A DNA stretch of 64,000 bases from VXYL01 sp965199875 (lineage in GTDB: Bacteria > Pseudomonadota > Gammaproteobacteria > Pseudomonadales > Azotimanducaceae), in assembly GCA_965199875.1 (NCBI GenBank), contig OZ241346.1, positions 3,658,001 through 3,722,000 of the forward strand, written 5' to 3'. A program made the position numbers and the translations under genes. Of this stretch, positions 1 through 8,624 are shown one piece after another. Each line of letters opens with the position of its first letter. Within the stretch, counting starts at the first letter, position 1. Under the pieces are notes generated by a model. It did no database searches and had not been told where the DNA came from. It was given only the letters and a program-made list of their open reading frames with translations.

Positions 1-845
1 ACCCGCCAAGCGTGATGCGCTTCGTCGTTGAGCACCAGAATGTCCCGTGCCCGCGCCATGTCGCCAAGCACCTCGCGGGCATACGCCTCGTCGCTCTTGG
101 CGCCGCGCTTGTCCACGCTGCGGCGCTTGGCAAGGCGCTCGTCCGTCTCCCAGTTCAGCGCGTGCCAGTTGCGAACCAGCACCTTGCCCTGGCGCAGCTT
201 GTCGCGCAGCGCCGAAGGGACGACGTTGAAGACATCGTAGTAGTTGCCGGGCCGCGCCGGTTCCAGCACCGCCAGCCGGCTCTTCACGGTCAACCCCGGC
301 GCGATGACGAGCACGTTCCTGGAGAACCGCCGATCCCCCGGCTGCGCCACGCTGTTCAGCACCTGCCAGGCGATCACCATCGCCATCACCACGGTCTTGC
401 CGCTGCCGGTGGCCATCTTCGCGCACAGCCGCTGAAACGCGCCGCCATCGGACGGCACGGCGACGCCCACTTGGTCCGCGTTCGACGCCTCGGCCAGCCA
501 GATCAGCGTCTCCGCCGCTTCCAACTGGCAGAAGAAGAACGGCTGCTCGACGTCCTTGCGGCCATGCCAATGCCGCAACAAGCGCCGCGTGACCGCCGAG
601 ACCCCCGGATGCCCCGCCTCGCGCCACGCCTTGATGCGGGGCCGGATGGCGTTCACCAGCGGAATCTCGACGAAGACGCCCGGATCGTCGAACGCCCGGG
701 AATCCTCGGACGCCACGACGTAGCCGGCCGGCCGTCGTCCTTCGGCGAGATCGAATAACCGCGTCTCCCGGTCGTAGCGCCAGTGTTGAGCAGGTTCCTC
801 GTAGGGCGAGTTGACGATCAGGCGGTCGATGGTGGTACCGGGCAT
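1..845 (-). CDS. res: Type III restriction enzyme Res subunit, N-terminal part (cut by window edge)
   Basis: Reading the minus strand from ATG at 845 gives an open frame of about 281 residues that runs off the window start. It contains a Walker A motif (MATGSGKTVVMAM, about residue 145) and, near the edge, a DEAD-like Walker B segment (LNDEAHHAW), the arrangement of the SF2 helicase/translocase domain of type III restriction subunits. Res uses ATP to translocate or signal along DNA and cleaves when two Mod-recognised sites communicate. Its start overlaps the stop of the HepT gene by one base (TGATG), so it belongs to the operon that begins with mod at 4871. The nuclease domain lies outside the window, so intactness cannot be judged. 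Confidence 0.85.
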   Translation of the reverse strand, partial: MPGTTIDRLIVNSPYEEPAQHWRYDRETRLFDLAEGRRPAGYVVASEDSRAFDDPGVFVEIPLVNAIRPRIKAWREAGHPGVSAVTRRLLRHWHGRKDVEQPFFFCQLEAAETLIWLAEASNADQVGVAVPSDGGAFQRLCAKMATGSGKTVVMAMVIAWQVLNSVAQPGDRRFSRNVLVIAPGLTVKSRLAVLEPARPGNYYDVFNVVPSALRDKLRQGKVLVRNWHALNWETDERLAKRRSVDKRGAKSDEAYAREVLGDMARARDILVLNDEAHHAWR

Positions 846-1186
846 CAGCTTGCATCCTTTGGGACAATCCGGCGGAGTTGCCCGGCAAGAGCTGGAATGT
901 CTTCCTTCACCGTTCGCCATACGACATCAAGCCGAATACTGCCGTAGCCGTGAACGAGGCGGTTGCGCATCCCAATGATGCTTGGCCACGGTATCTCTGG
1001 GTGCGCCTGCTGCGTCTCGTCGCTGATCTTCGACGCGGCCTCGCCAACCGTCTCCACCGCCTTCACAACCGCCAGTTGATGGAGCCGACTGGCCTGGAAC
1101 TCCTCAAGCGTCAGAGTCGAAGCGAACTGCTCCGCTTGCTCGCAGTACAGCAGCATGTCCAACAGCAGCGCGCCGTCACCTTGCAT
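845..1186 (-). CDS. hepT: HepT-like HEPN toxin/ribonuclease (DUF86)
   Basis: A 113-residue all-helical protein carrying the HEPN signature RNRLVHGY near residue 75, that is R-x4-H-x-Y, which forms the RNase active site in HepT; the Tyr is the residue AMPylated by the partner in characterised systems. It lies directly downstream of a nucleotidyltransferase of the MntA type, overlapping it by 11 bp, which is the usual toxin-antitoxin arrangement. Its stop overlaps the res start. HepT degrades RNA (tRNA in studied cases) unless neutralised by its partner. The unusual point is the position of the pair inside a type III restriction-modification operon. Confidence 0.85.
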   Translation of the reverse strand: MQGDGALLLDMLLYCEQAEQFASTLTLEEFQASRLHQLAVVKAVETVGEAASKISDETQQAHPEIPWPSIIGMRNRLVHGYGSIRLDVVWRTVKEDIPALAGQLRRIVPKDAS

Positions 1187-1514
1187 GGGTGTATACCGTC
1201 CTTGCCGAATCTAGGATGGCACGGCGACGAATGTAGTTCAGGCTCTGCTCGACTCCCCCGCGCTCCACCAAGTCGACACGTCGGCCAATCATCTCCGCGA
1301 GATCGGACTCCATCTCGGAAAGACCGAACAGAGAGGGGTATTGGCCAGGCCGGAATCGCACCAGCACGTCGATGTCGCTGTCCGGCCCGAAGTCGTCCCT
1401 CAAGACCGAGCCGAATAACGCGATCTCGACAACGTTCCAACGGTCGCAGAAGGCCGCAATCTGCTCGCTTGGCAGGTGGACGCGAGCCGCCGTTGCGGAA
1501 TCCACGGCGATCAC
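1176..1514 (-). CDS. mntA: MntA-like nucleotidyltransferase antitoxin
   Basis: A 112-residue minimal nucleotidyltransferase. The catalytic signature GS-x10-D-x-D is visible (GSVLRDDFGPDSDID, about residues 33-47), as in MntA proteins that AMPylate and silence HepT. I chose GTG at 1514, which overlaps the stop of the upstream TIR gene by one base (TAGTG); a longer frame exists upstream but lies inside the TIR gene. The C-terminal part (about residues 60-112) is the usual helical extension. It overlaps hepT by 11 bp, so the two are translationally coupled. Confidence 0.85.
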   Translation of the reverse strand: MIAVDSATAARVHLPSEQIAAFCDRWNVVEIALFGSVLRDDFGPDSDIDVLVRFRPGQYPSLFGLSEMESDLAEMIGRRVDLVERGGVEQSLNYIRRRAILDSARTVYTHAR

Positions 1515-2299
1515 TAGCCGAACACCTTGTTTGCGTCCACGTCGAAACCCGCTGCCTTGAGTTCCTTGATGAGTTCCATCTTCCATGCGTCCGACGCCAT
1601 CGGAATGTAGACGACGCCGGAGTAGTCGCTGGGGATTTCGGGCCGTCCCTTTGTCAGAGCGCAGACTCTCTCCCGACCAAGACGGCCAATGAAGTAGCCG
1701 AGCTCGAAGATCACGTTTTGCCTGGCGCGTGGCCGCATTGCATCATCTCCCTGCCGAGAACCGACGTCGTCCGCCGTTAGGAGTGCGACCGCATAGCCGA
1801 CATCAGCGTGTGCTTCGACTTTCTCGATGATCGTGCGACCACCGCTAGGCTGTTCCGCCAAAATCACAGGTTCCAAGTCTAGTTGTTCTAGAAACCTAGC
1901 GACGTCTAGCTTTGCCGCTTCGTCACGCCCATGTATGAGGAAGACCTCGGTGCCAATCACGGCTTTCCCAGCGGGTGTCGTCGGGTCTTCATCCCAATAC
2001 TTCTCGACTTCCTCGATCATAGACCTCAGCGTCGCTTCCGCGAATCGCACCCCTCTCCGATACGGCCCTTCCCAGTCGGTCTTAACGTTCGACGCGATAG
2101 CTATCGGAAGAAAATTAATCTTCTTGAATTCGGTAACGTAGCGCGAGTTCTCCCCGAAGGCATAGCTAATGGCCACCGTCGCGTCTCGGCGCCATTTCTG
2201 GAACTCTGGGGAGTTCGTGCTGAACTCCTCAATGTCCTTTGCTCGCCTGAGTACATCGTTTAGGTGCGTAAGCACCTTGGTCTTTTGTTTGCCATTCAT
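1514..2299 (-). CDS. TIR-like predicted nucleotide-binding protein
   Basis: A 261-residue protein. The N-terminal ~115 residues are helical and unassigned. The C-terminal half (about residues 118-255) matches the TIR-like domain of predicted nucleotide-binding proteins (PF10137/COG4271 type): VFLIHGRDEAAK at the start of the fold, EQPSGGRTIIEK, LLTADDVG, and RQNVIFELGYFIG, where the Glu is the expected NAD-hydrolase catalytic residue. Related domains act as NADase effectors in anti-phage signalling systems. The ATG at 2299 overlaps the mod stop as ATGA, and its stop overlaps the mntA start, so it is embedded in the restriction operon. An effector role here is inferred from context. Confidence 0.8.
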   Translation of the reverse strand: MNGKQKTKVLTHLNDVLRRAKDIEEFSTNSPEFQKWRRDATVAISYAFGENSRYVTEFKKINFLPIAIASNVKTDWEGPYRRGVRFAEATLRSMIEEVEKYWDEDPTTPAGKAVIGTEVFLIHGRDEAAKLDVARFLEQLDLEPVILAEQPSGGRTIIEKVEAHADVGYAVALLTADDVGSRQGDDAMRPRARQNVIFELGYFIGRLGRERVCALTKGRPEIPSDYSGVVYIPMASDAWKMELIKELKAAGFDVDANKVFG

Positions 2300-4871
2300 C
2301 CCGGAAACTCCACGATCTTCAAGCTCTCGATGCCCCGATCGTCGACGATCTTCACCGCCACCCGGCCACGTTCTCCAGCCTCGAACGGCAGGGAGACGGT
2401 GCCGCGGTAGGCTTCGATGCGTTGTTCGTCGATTTCGGCCTTCAGGTTGCGGGCGATTTTGGCCCAGCCGTCGGTTCGGGCGGCCATGGGGAAGAAGACT
2501 TGGCGGGGGTAGAGGCTGCGGCCGTCGTAGTCCGTGTCCAGCATCCAGATGGCGATGCGGTTTGCGTCGCCGGATTCGATGTCGCCTGTTTTGGTGTTGT
2601 AGTAGTCGAAGCCGGCGACGACGACGCGGTGCTTGCCGGCGTCTTCGCCGTCGGCGATGGTCTCCAAGGTCACGTCCGGCTGGCCGATCAGCCAGAAGCT
2701 CTCGTTGCTGGCGCGTTTGCGCTTGAGGTCGCCGGTGAGCAGGTCCGCGTTCATCTGCGCCTTGAGCAGCGTGATGCCGGGCCAGTCGGTCTCGTCGATG
2801 TCCTTGGCGGCCTCCGGGTCGAACTGGAACGCGGCGAAGACGATGATCTTGGGCCGCGGCACCAGCGTCTGCGCTTCCTCGATCGCAAGCCCCACTTGGC
2901 GCTGTTCCAAGGGCGTGTGGTCGGGGCCGAAGGAGATGGCTACTGGCGTCGCCAAGGTCGCCGTGCCGTCGCGCACTTCGTTGGCGCCGCGGGCGTCCGG
3001 CCGCGTCTCGCCTTCCGCGTGCAGCCAATGGGCGCCGGGCTTCGGCTCCAAGCGGGCGAAGGAGATGCGCTGGCCGGCCTTGCCGCGGATGCCGGTTTTC
3101 AGCAGTTCGTCGCGCCAATCGCTCTGGCGGAGGGTCTCGCCGGAACGGGCGATGGATTGGTCGGCGGGCAGCGGCGGAGCGTCGATGGCGTCCACGGGCT
3201 TGACGACGGGAGCGGGCACGGCTTCAACGGTGAAGGGCCCGGTGACGCGGGCTTTGGAACGGTCGGTCAACGGCTGATCGTAGAGAGCAACCGTGTTGGC
3301 GGGCTCGTCGTATGCAAGCGTCCTCGCGGAGACGGTCGCGGACGTTTCGTAGCGAAAGCCGGAACCGACGCCCTCTTGCGGATGCGCCAACTGGTAGTAG
3401 TCCGAAGTTCGACGTCATCAGGCGCTGCCGCGCAATGGCCACGGCCACACGCGACGTGTCGCACCCGATCCATCGGCGACCCCACTGCTCGGCGACGAAG
3501 GGCGTGGTGCCGGAACCGCAGGTGGGATCGAACACCAAGTCGCCAGGATCGGTGGTCATCAGAATGCAGCGCTGAATCGCCTTGTTGGCAGTTTGAACGA
3601 CGTAGCGCTTGTCGGCCGGAGACATTTGCGCGGCCCACACATTGTTGATGCGGCGACCAGGCACTTCGTCCTCGTAGCGCTTCCAACGCAACGACGTCGG
3701 GCTGTCCCGACGCATCAAGCCGGTTCAACGCAGCCAAGCGGTCTAGTCCATCGGACGAAACCCGCCATTGCGCACCCGAAACAACCCGAAAAGCCCGACC
3801 GTTCCACTCATAGGTCCCGGAGCGTCCAGTTGTGGACTCACCTTGCGAGTCGAGCTTCCCACGCTCATAGAGACGAGATCCCTTGGGTAGATTCTTATCG
3901 GGATCAAAACGCTCGAGTGGCGTTGGCTTGCGGCAGGTGCCATCGGGCAGTTCAACCATCGCGTACGACGTGAAGAACTCCAGTATTTCCCGGCGCGTCA
4001 ACTTCTCGTATAGCTGCCGGTACTTCACATGCTGCTTGTCTTTCGAGTACCAGAGCAAATAGTCGGCGACCTCTGGCAAGGTATTGGCGGAACTGCCGCC
4101 GGTGGTTGCATAGGAGATCGTCGCTACCCGATTCTCCGCGCCAAAGATCTCATCCATGACCGTGCCCACGCGATGGACGTTTTCCTTCCCGATCTGCACG
4201 AAGCAGCTGCCGCTGTCGGTCAGCAGTTCGCGGGCCAGCAGCAGGCGGTCGCGCAGGTACGTCAGGTAGGAGTGGATGCCGAGTTCCCAGGTGTCTCGGA
4301 AGGCGCGGATGGTCTCCGGTTCTTGGGTGAGGTCTTCGTCCTTGCCGTCGGTCACGTCGCGGTTGCCCACGAAGGGCTGGAAGTTGGAGCCGTAGCGGAT
4401 GCCGTAGGGCGGGTCGATGTACGCCATCTGCACCTGGCCGCCCAAGCCCTCTTTCTCGAGCAGGCTGTTCATCACCAGCAGGCTGTCGCCGGCGATCAGC
4501 CGGTTGCTCCAGTTGTGGCGGTGCTGGTAGAAGTCGATGGCTTGGCGGATCGGCGGGTTCTCCTCCGGCTCCTCGAACAGCGAGGCTTGCGCCGACGCGC
4601 CGTTGCGCTTGCGCACCGCCTCGATGACCGTGCGCGGATCGATGCGCTCGTGAACGTGCAGCGACACCGTCGGCACCTCGAACGCCGTGTGCTCCGCCTT
4701 GCCCGCCCAGGAAAGCTGCGGGTCGATGTGCGGATCGTGCGCGTAGGTCTTCCGCGCCGCGTCCTTGTCCGTCTCCGGCGTCACCAACCCCACCGGCGGA
4801 TTGTTCACGCGCTCCTTGTCCGTATGCGCGTAGTTCTCGATGTCCCGCTTGCGCGGCTTGCGTTTCGCCAT
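2296..4871 (-). pseudogene. mod: Type III DNA methyltransferase Mod, broken by two single-base frameshifts
   Basis: Three minus-strand frames join into one beta-class adenine methyltransferase of about 858 residues. The first (from ATG 4871 to ~3720) carries motif IV, IDPPYGIRYG. The second (~3718-3404) holds the target-side segment NNVWAAQ and motif I, DPTCGSGTT. The third (~3402-2296) is the C-terminal region typical of Mod. Each junction is repaired by removing one base: near 3719 (giving NRLMRRDS) and near 3403 (giving SNFDYYQL). Mod methylates the recognition site and directs Res. As assembled no full-length protein could be made. Neither site is a long repeat, so classic phase variation is unlikely; sequencing error or recent mutation is possible. 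Confidence 0.8.
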
Positions 4872-5022
4872 CAGCCCGCTTCGTCCACTCGCGCCGCCCA
4901 AGCCAGCGCACCCGACAAGGAGCATGATACGCGCCAGCGCGGGCGGTGGCACAGGAGGTCACATGCCATGCGCCATGCCAGCCCCCCTTGTATCATGTGG
5001 CGATACGGGCTACTGTTGGGCA

Positions 5023-5295
5023 ATGAGATTCGCCCACAAGGGTCTGCGGAGGTTCCATGAACATGACGACGCTCGCGGCCTCAATCCCGGTCACGTGGAG
5101 CGCATCCGGCGCATTCTGACCGTGCTTCAAGACGCACAGGTGCCAAGCGATGCGGACTTGCCGGGCTGGCGCTTGCACAAGCTCAGCGGCGACCGGCAGG
5201 GCCAATGGAGCGTTCGGGTGTCCGGCAACTGGCGGATTGTCTTCCGCTTCGAGGGCACCGAAGCGGTGGGCGTGGACCTCGTTGACTACCATTGA
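5023..5295 (+). CDS. higB: HigB-type toxin (RelE/ParE superfamily)
   Basis: A 90-residue protein with the HigB pattern: a helical N-terminal half, then LPGWRLHKLSGDRQG, WSVRVSGNWRIVFRF and a terminal VDLVDYH. HigB proteins are ribosome-dependent mRNA endonucleases. I placed the start at ATG 5023 because the family begins close to the first helix; the longer in-frame extension upstream has no family support. It is followed 13 bp later by the HTH antitoxin, the toxin-first order diagnostic of HigBA loci. Confidence 0.88.
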   Translation: MRFAHKGLRRFHEHDDARGLNPGHVERIRRILTVLQDAQVPSDADLPGWRLHKLSGDRQGQWSVRVSGNWRIVFRFEGTEAVGVDLVDYH

Positions 5296-5308
5296 AGGAG
5301 GCTGACAA

Positions 5309-5569
5309 ATGCCCATGCGCAATCCTGCCCACCCGGGCGAAATTGTCCGCGAGTGCATGGAATCGAAGGGCTGGACGGTGACGGAGTGCGCCGCCCAGCT
5401 TGGCGTCAGCCGCATCACGCTGTCGCGGCTGCTGAATGGCCGGGCCGGCGTCTCGACCACCATGGCGCTGGCCTTGGAACGCATGGGCTGGAGCAACGCC
5501 GACCACTGGGTTCGGATGCAAGGCAGCTACGACTTGGCGCAGGCCCGGCTGCGGGAACGGGTCGCCTGA
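5309..5569 (+). CDS. higA: HigA antitoxin, XRE-family HTH
   Basis: An 86-residue protein with the HigA N-terminal signature NPAHPGEIVRE and a Cro/cI-type helix-turn-helix (QLGVSRITLSRLLNGR, about residues 31-46), followed by the SYDLAQAR segment common in this family. It neutralises HigB and probably represses its own operon by binding the upstream region. An 87-bp repeat begins at its last codons and stop and extends downstream (see the repeat entries). Confidence 0.9.
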   Translation: MPMRNPAHPGEIVRECMESKGWTVTECAAQLGVSRITLSRLLNGRAGVSTTMALALERMGWSNADHWVRMQGSYDLAQARLRERVA

Positions 5570-5648
5570 GGCGGCTGGGAGATCTGCGGGCCGATTGGCC
5601 ATCAGCTTGCCTCGGCCACTCGCGCTGCCGCGAAGTCGTCGATGGCGT
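5562..5648. repeat. Direct repeat, copy 1 (remnant of the GHKL ATPase 3' end)
   Basis: This 87-bp stretch is about 80% identical to 6583-6667, with the same orientation. On the minus strand it encodes a C-terminal tail ending AIDDFAAARVAEAS, nearly the same as the true end of the ATPase gene at 6624 (AIDDFAAAQVDAS). It starts exactly at the end of higA. The two copies bracket the small-protein/nucleotidyltransferase pair, so the intervening 0.93 kb may have been inserted with duplication of the gene end, or copy 1 is what remains of an older homologous gene. Confidence 0.75.
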
Positions 5649-5754
5649 AGCGTGAAAAACCCCCTGCGTTCGGCCTGTTGCCGAATGGCGAGCGGCGAGT
5701 GTATGTTGCTTGCTGGCGTCCCTGTGGAACAACCCGATATTGAGGAGGGTGGCA

Positions 5755-6012
5755 GTGGCATCCAAGCAGGATTGGGAGTATTGGCATCGGCTCGCCAAGG
5801 CCAATGCGAAGCTGCCTTCGTTGCACTCTCCCGCACCCCGGCCTATCGACGAAGCGATGAACGCGGTCAGCGAGATGCGCGAGAGGATGGGCGGGCTGCG
5901 AGAAGTCCTCACTCCGCAGTACCGAGGCGACTGGGACGAGCACCTCCGCTGCATAGCAGCATTCAGGAGGCGCAAGGCGAAGCTGGAAGCGACGGCCGCT
6001 CGTGATTGTTGA
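5755..6012 (+). CDS. Small protein upstream of a nucleotidyltransferase, unknown function
   Basis: An 85-residue, charged, mainly helical protein (begins ASKQDWEYW after the start). GTG at 5755 is preferred because a strong ribosome site, GAGGAGG, sits six bases upstream. It overlaps the following nucleotidyltransferase by 11 bp, so the two are almost certainly coupled. By analogy with two-gene nucleotidyltransferase toxin-antitoxin modules it may be the partner or antitoxin, but I do not recognise its family. Confidence 0.6.
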   Translation: MASKQDWEYWHRLAKANAKLPSLHSPAPRPIDEAMNAVSEMRERMGGLREVLTPQYRGDWDEHLRCIAAFRRRKAKLEATAARDC

Positions 6013-6538
6013 CAGTGCCGCCCGCCATCTGGGCGAGCTGCTGGACAGGCTGAACTTGCCGTGGACCGTCACCGGCGACCATGCGGCGGACGCGTATCGG
6101 GACGAAATCCGGCACACCAGCGATGTCGACATTCTCGTGTCGTTGGGTGCCGCCTCAATGCAGGACGTGTTGCGCGAGTTGGCGCTTGAGGGCTGGGAAC
6201 TGATGCGCTCTGTCGAAGACGATTGGATGGCGCGCATTCATCACCCGGAGCACGGTTTGGCGGACATCATCGCTACCGGGCTCGATTACCAGGAGATCGC
6301 CCTGTCCCGATCGCACCATGTCCGCCAGGACGATGGCTTCGTGGTGAACTTCATGGCCGTCGAGGACATCATCATCCACAAGCTCATCGCCAATCGGCAC
6401 AAGGACGACTCCGATGTGATGTCGATCCTCGCCACGAAGCCTGCTCTGGATGCGGACTACCTCGATCGTTGGCTTGCCGAGTGGGAGGTTCGCGATCGAT
6501 ACGAGGCCCTCCGAACAAGCGTGACGGATGGCGAGTGA
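6002..6538 (+). CDS. Nucleotidyltransferase-fold protein (AbiEii/DUF6036-like)
   Basis: A 178-residue protein starting at GTG 6002. It has a nucleotidyltransferase core with the metal-binding pair in TSDVDILVS (about residues 38-46), a second strand ADIIATGLDYQ and the segment VEDIIIHKLIANR typical of AbiEii-like and related bacterial nucleotidyltransferases, which often carry a conserved Lys at this place. Such proteins act as toxins or regulators by transferring nucleotides to RNA or protein. It overlaps the small gene upstream and the pair is bracketed by direct repeats. The precise subfamily is uncertain. Confidence 0.65.
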   Translation: MIVDSAARHLGELLDRLNLPWTVTGDHAADAYRDEIRHTSDVDILVSLGAASMQDVLRELALEGWELMRSVEDDWMARIHHPEHGLADIIATGLDYQEIALSRSHHVRQDDGFVVNFMAVEDIIIHKLIANRHKDDSDVMSILATKPALDADYLDRWLAEWEVRDRYEALRTSVTDGE

Positions 6539-6582
6539 TCCGTCCCATTGCTAAGGCGGCGCAACCGCAGGGAGTGGTTGGA

Positions 6583-6667
6583 TCGCCTGAGCGAGCATGG
6601 GAGAGCTGCGGGCCGATTTGGCTTCAGCTTGCGTCCACTTGCGCCGCGGCGAAGTCGTCAATGGCGT
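6583..6667. repeat. Direct repeat, copy 2 (3' end of the GHKL ATPase gene)
   Basis: The partner of 5562-5648. It includes the last ~44 bases of the ATPase coding region and ~41 bases beyond its stop. The match outside the coding part (TCGCCTGAG... TGGGAGA) shows that the repeat is not just conserved protein sequence. Confidence 0.75.
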
Positions 6668-8624
6668 CAAAGATGGCGGAGAGGCGATTGACCTTGCGGT
6701 GCTGAGCGACGAAATCAGCGTAGGCGCGGCGGGAGTGGTCCAGCAACTCGTCGTAGAGGACTACGCGGGATCCGAGCGGCGACAAGACATCCTCCACCGT
6801 CTTCGGGTCGGCGTCGGGCGGGCCTTCGCCCATCAAGCAGACGATTTGCAGAGGCCAACCGCTCAGGCCGGTTCTCGGCAGCAGCTTCAGGGCGGCGTTG
6901 CGGTACTTGTTCACTTGGCCCACGAGGCGGGCGAGCGGCGTTCGCACCGAGGCGCGCTTGAGCTCGATGATCACATGTGCGCCAGCGGCGGTTCGGTATG
7001 CGATGTCTATTCGCGCCCGTCGCTCTTCCTCGGTGAGCTCCTCCGCCGTCGTTCGGAGGTGTTTCGTGATGGTGCGCTCGCTCGATTGAGTGCCTTCCAC
7101 CACGTCCCAAGACGGGTCGAGCAGCCACAGGTTCTCGTAGACGTGATCGCGGATCACGCGCTCCTTCTGATCCGCGTTGAGCTTCTCCTCCAGCGTCTCC
7201 ACGACGCGCAGCCGGCCCTTGGCGATCTGTCCGTAGTAGCCGCGCTCCAAATCGCTGATTTCCTTGAACACCTGCAGAAGGATCTCCACGTTCTCGTTGG
7301 AGACGTGGCCGAGGAATTCCAGCTGTTCCCTGAAGCGGTAGCTCTCGAACGCGAGTATCGACGCCTTCAGGAGCTCGCGCTTGGCTTCGTCTTCCGCTGG
7401 CAGCACGTTGAGCCGGCCGATCCAGCGTTCGGCCTTCTTCTTGGTGTCGCCTTGCAGGGCGTCCAGCCACTCGGCGACGGCCGGCACGTCGCGGCAGAAG
7501 ACCTTTGCGCCCTGTTGATTGCGGAGGTTCGTCCATTGCCCGGCGATGAATCGAAGCTCGCCATGAACGAATTTCCGCAGCGCGGCGAAGCGCGGGTCGT
7601 CGTACTTGAGGGCTTGGCGGCTGCTGGTGGCGATGTCCTCGTCGTCGTCCTGGTCCAAGTCGTCGCAGTGGATCTCGCCGACCACGTAGTCCGCGAAAAT
7701 CTCCTTCATGCCGAAGTCGCTAAGCAGGTCCTCCTGGGCGACCTTGCCGCGCATGAACACGGCCAAGCGGTTGAGGTTGTCGCCGTCTTCGGCCTTGAGG
7801 AAGTTCGGCTTCTTTACGGTGCCGATCCAGCCGGCGACGTTCAGATCCGATCCGGGCAGCGCTCGCTCGGCGGCTGGTTGATTGTCGGCCAAGCCACTGA
7901 AGCGCCGCGGAATCTCGCCGGCGTCGTCGCCGTAGGTCCAGCAGTACTCCACATGCTGGTCGTAGCCGCGGTCGCTTGGCGAAACGCACTCGCCGTCCAC
8001 CAGCACCGCGAACCCCTGCTGCGGGCCAATCACGGAGAAGCGTCTGGCGATGCGTTGGCGCAGGCCGCGGGTGGTCCGTCCATCGGCCTCGTGCTTCAAG
8101 TCCGTGAGGACGATTCGGGTTCCCGCGTTGAGCGCGTCGGGCCAATCATCGAGCTCCTCGACGGGGCAGCCGTCGCTCTCGGCTTGGCCGTTCTGCCGCT
8201 CCCGGCGCATCTGCTCGCGGATTCGCTGCGCGTCCATGCGAAAGCCGGTGCGCTCGCCGCCGCTGGTGGTGTAGACGGTGACGACGTGCGCGATCGAGAA
8301 GGAAGACAGCTTGCCGATGCCCTTGCGCCCCATCGGGCGTCTGTTCTTGGCGGTGCGAGCGCCCATCGCCTTGCGCCGCTGGAAGCCCACGTCCAGGAAG
8401 CGGTCGATGACTTGATCGCGGGTCATGCCAACGCCGTCGTCCTCAATCGTGATTTCCCCCTCGCCCAGCGTCACCAGCACCCGGCCGGCGTCCGCATCCC
8501 AGGCGTTGGCGACGATCTCCGAGAGCACCGCCGGGATGGTGCTGTAGAGGTTCATCCCTAAGTGCTCCAGGGCGGCCAGGCTGATCTTGATGGCCAATGG
8601 GCGTTTTGTGTTCTGTTCAACCAT
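6624..8624 (-). CDS. GHKL-ATPase restriction protein of the BbrUII/HgiDII type
   Basis: A 666-residue protein. The N-terminal ~200 residues form an HSP90/MutL-like ATPase: EIVANAWDADA (N box), IEDDGVGM (G1) and GRKGIGKLSSF (G2). The C-terminal third has a RIDIAYR...HVIIELKRA segment that looks like a PD-(D/E)xK nuclease core (D...ExK). This combination, next to a cytosine-5 methyltransferase, is found in BbrUII/HgiDII-type restriction proteins. The ATG at 8624 has the ribosome site GAGGGG upstream and overlaps the methyltransferase stop by 8 bp. The role is presumably cleavage of unmodified DNA; the family assignment rests on recalled similarity and the nuclease motif is inferred. Confidence 0.75.
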   Translation of the reverse strand: MVEQNTKRPLAIKISLAALEHLGMNLYSTIPAVLSEIVANAWDADAGRVLVTLGEGEITIEDDGVGMTRDQVIDRFLDVGFQRRKAMGARTAKNRRPMGRKGIGKLSSFSIAHVVTVYTTSGGERTGFRMDAQRIREQMRRERQNGQAESDGCPVEELDDWPDALNAGTRIVLTDLKHEADGRTTRGLRQRIARRFSVIGPQQGFAVLVDGECVSPSDRGYDQHVEYCWTYGDDAGEIPRRFSGLADNQPAAERALPGSDLNVAGWIGTVKKPNFLKAEDGDNLNRLAVFMRGKVAQEDLLSDFGMKEIFADYVVGEIHCDDLDQDDDEDIATSSRQALKYDDPRFAALRKFVHGELRFIAGQWTNLRNQQGAKVFCRDVPAVAEWLDALQGDTKKKAERWIGRLNVLPAEDEAKRELLKASILAFESYRFREQLEFLGHVSNENVEILLQVFKEISDLERGYYGQIAKGRLRVVETLEEKLNADQKERVIRDHVYENLWLLDPSWDVVEGTQSSERTITKHLRTTAEELTEEERRARIDIAYRTAAGAHVIIELKRASVRTPLARLVGQVNKYRNAALKLLPRTGLSGWPLQIVCLMGEGPPDADPKTVEDVLSPLGSRVVLYDELLDHSRRAYADFVAQHRKVNRLSAIFDAIDDFAAAQVDAS

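Noticed and set aside
5602..6237. A minus-strand gene ending in the ATPase-like tail.
   Set aside because: Only the last ~14 codons match; the rest is antisense to the small-protein/nucleotidyltransferase pair.
6597..8561. A 654-codon plus-strand open frame.
   Set aside because: It is exactly antisense to the GHKL ATPase gene, whose motifs are clear; high GC creates long shadow frames.
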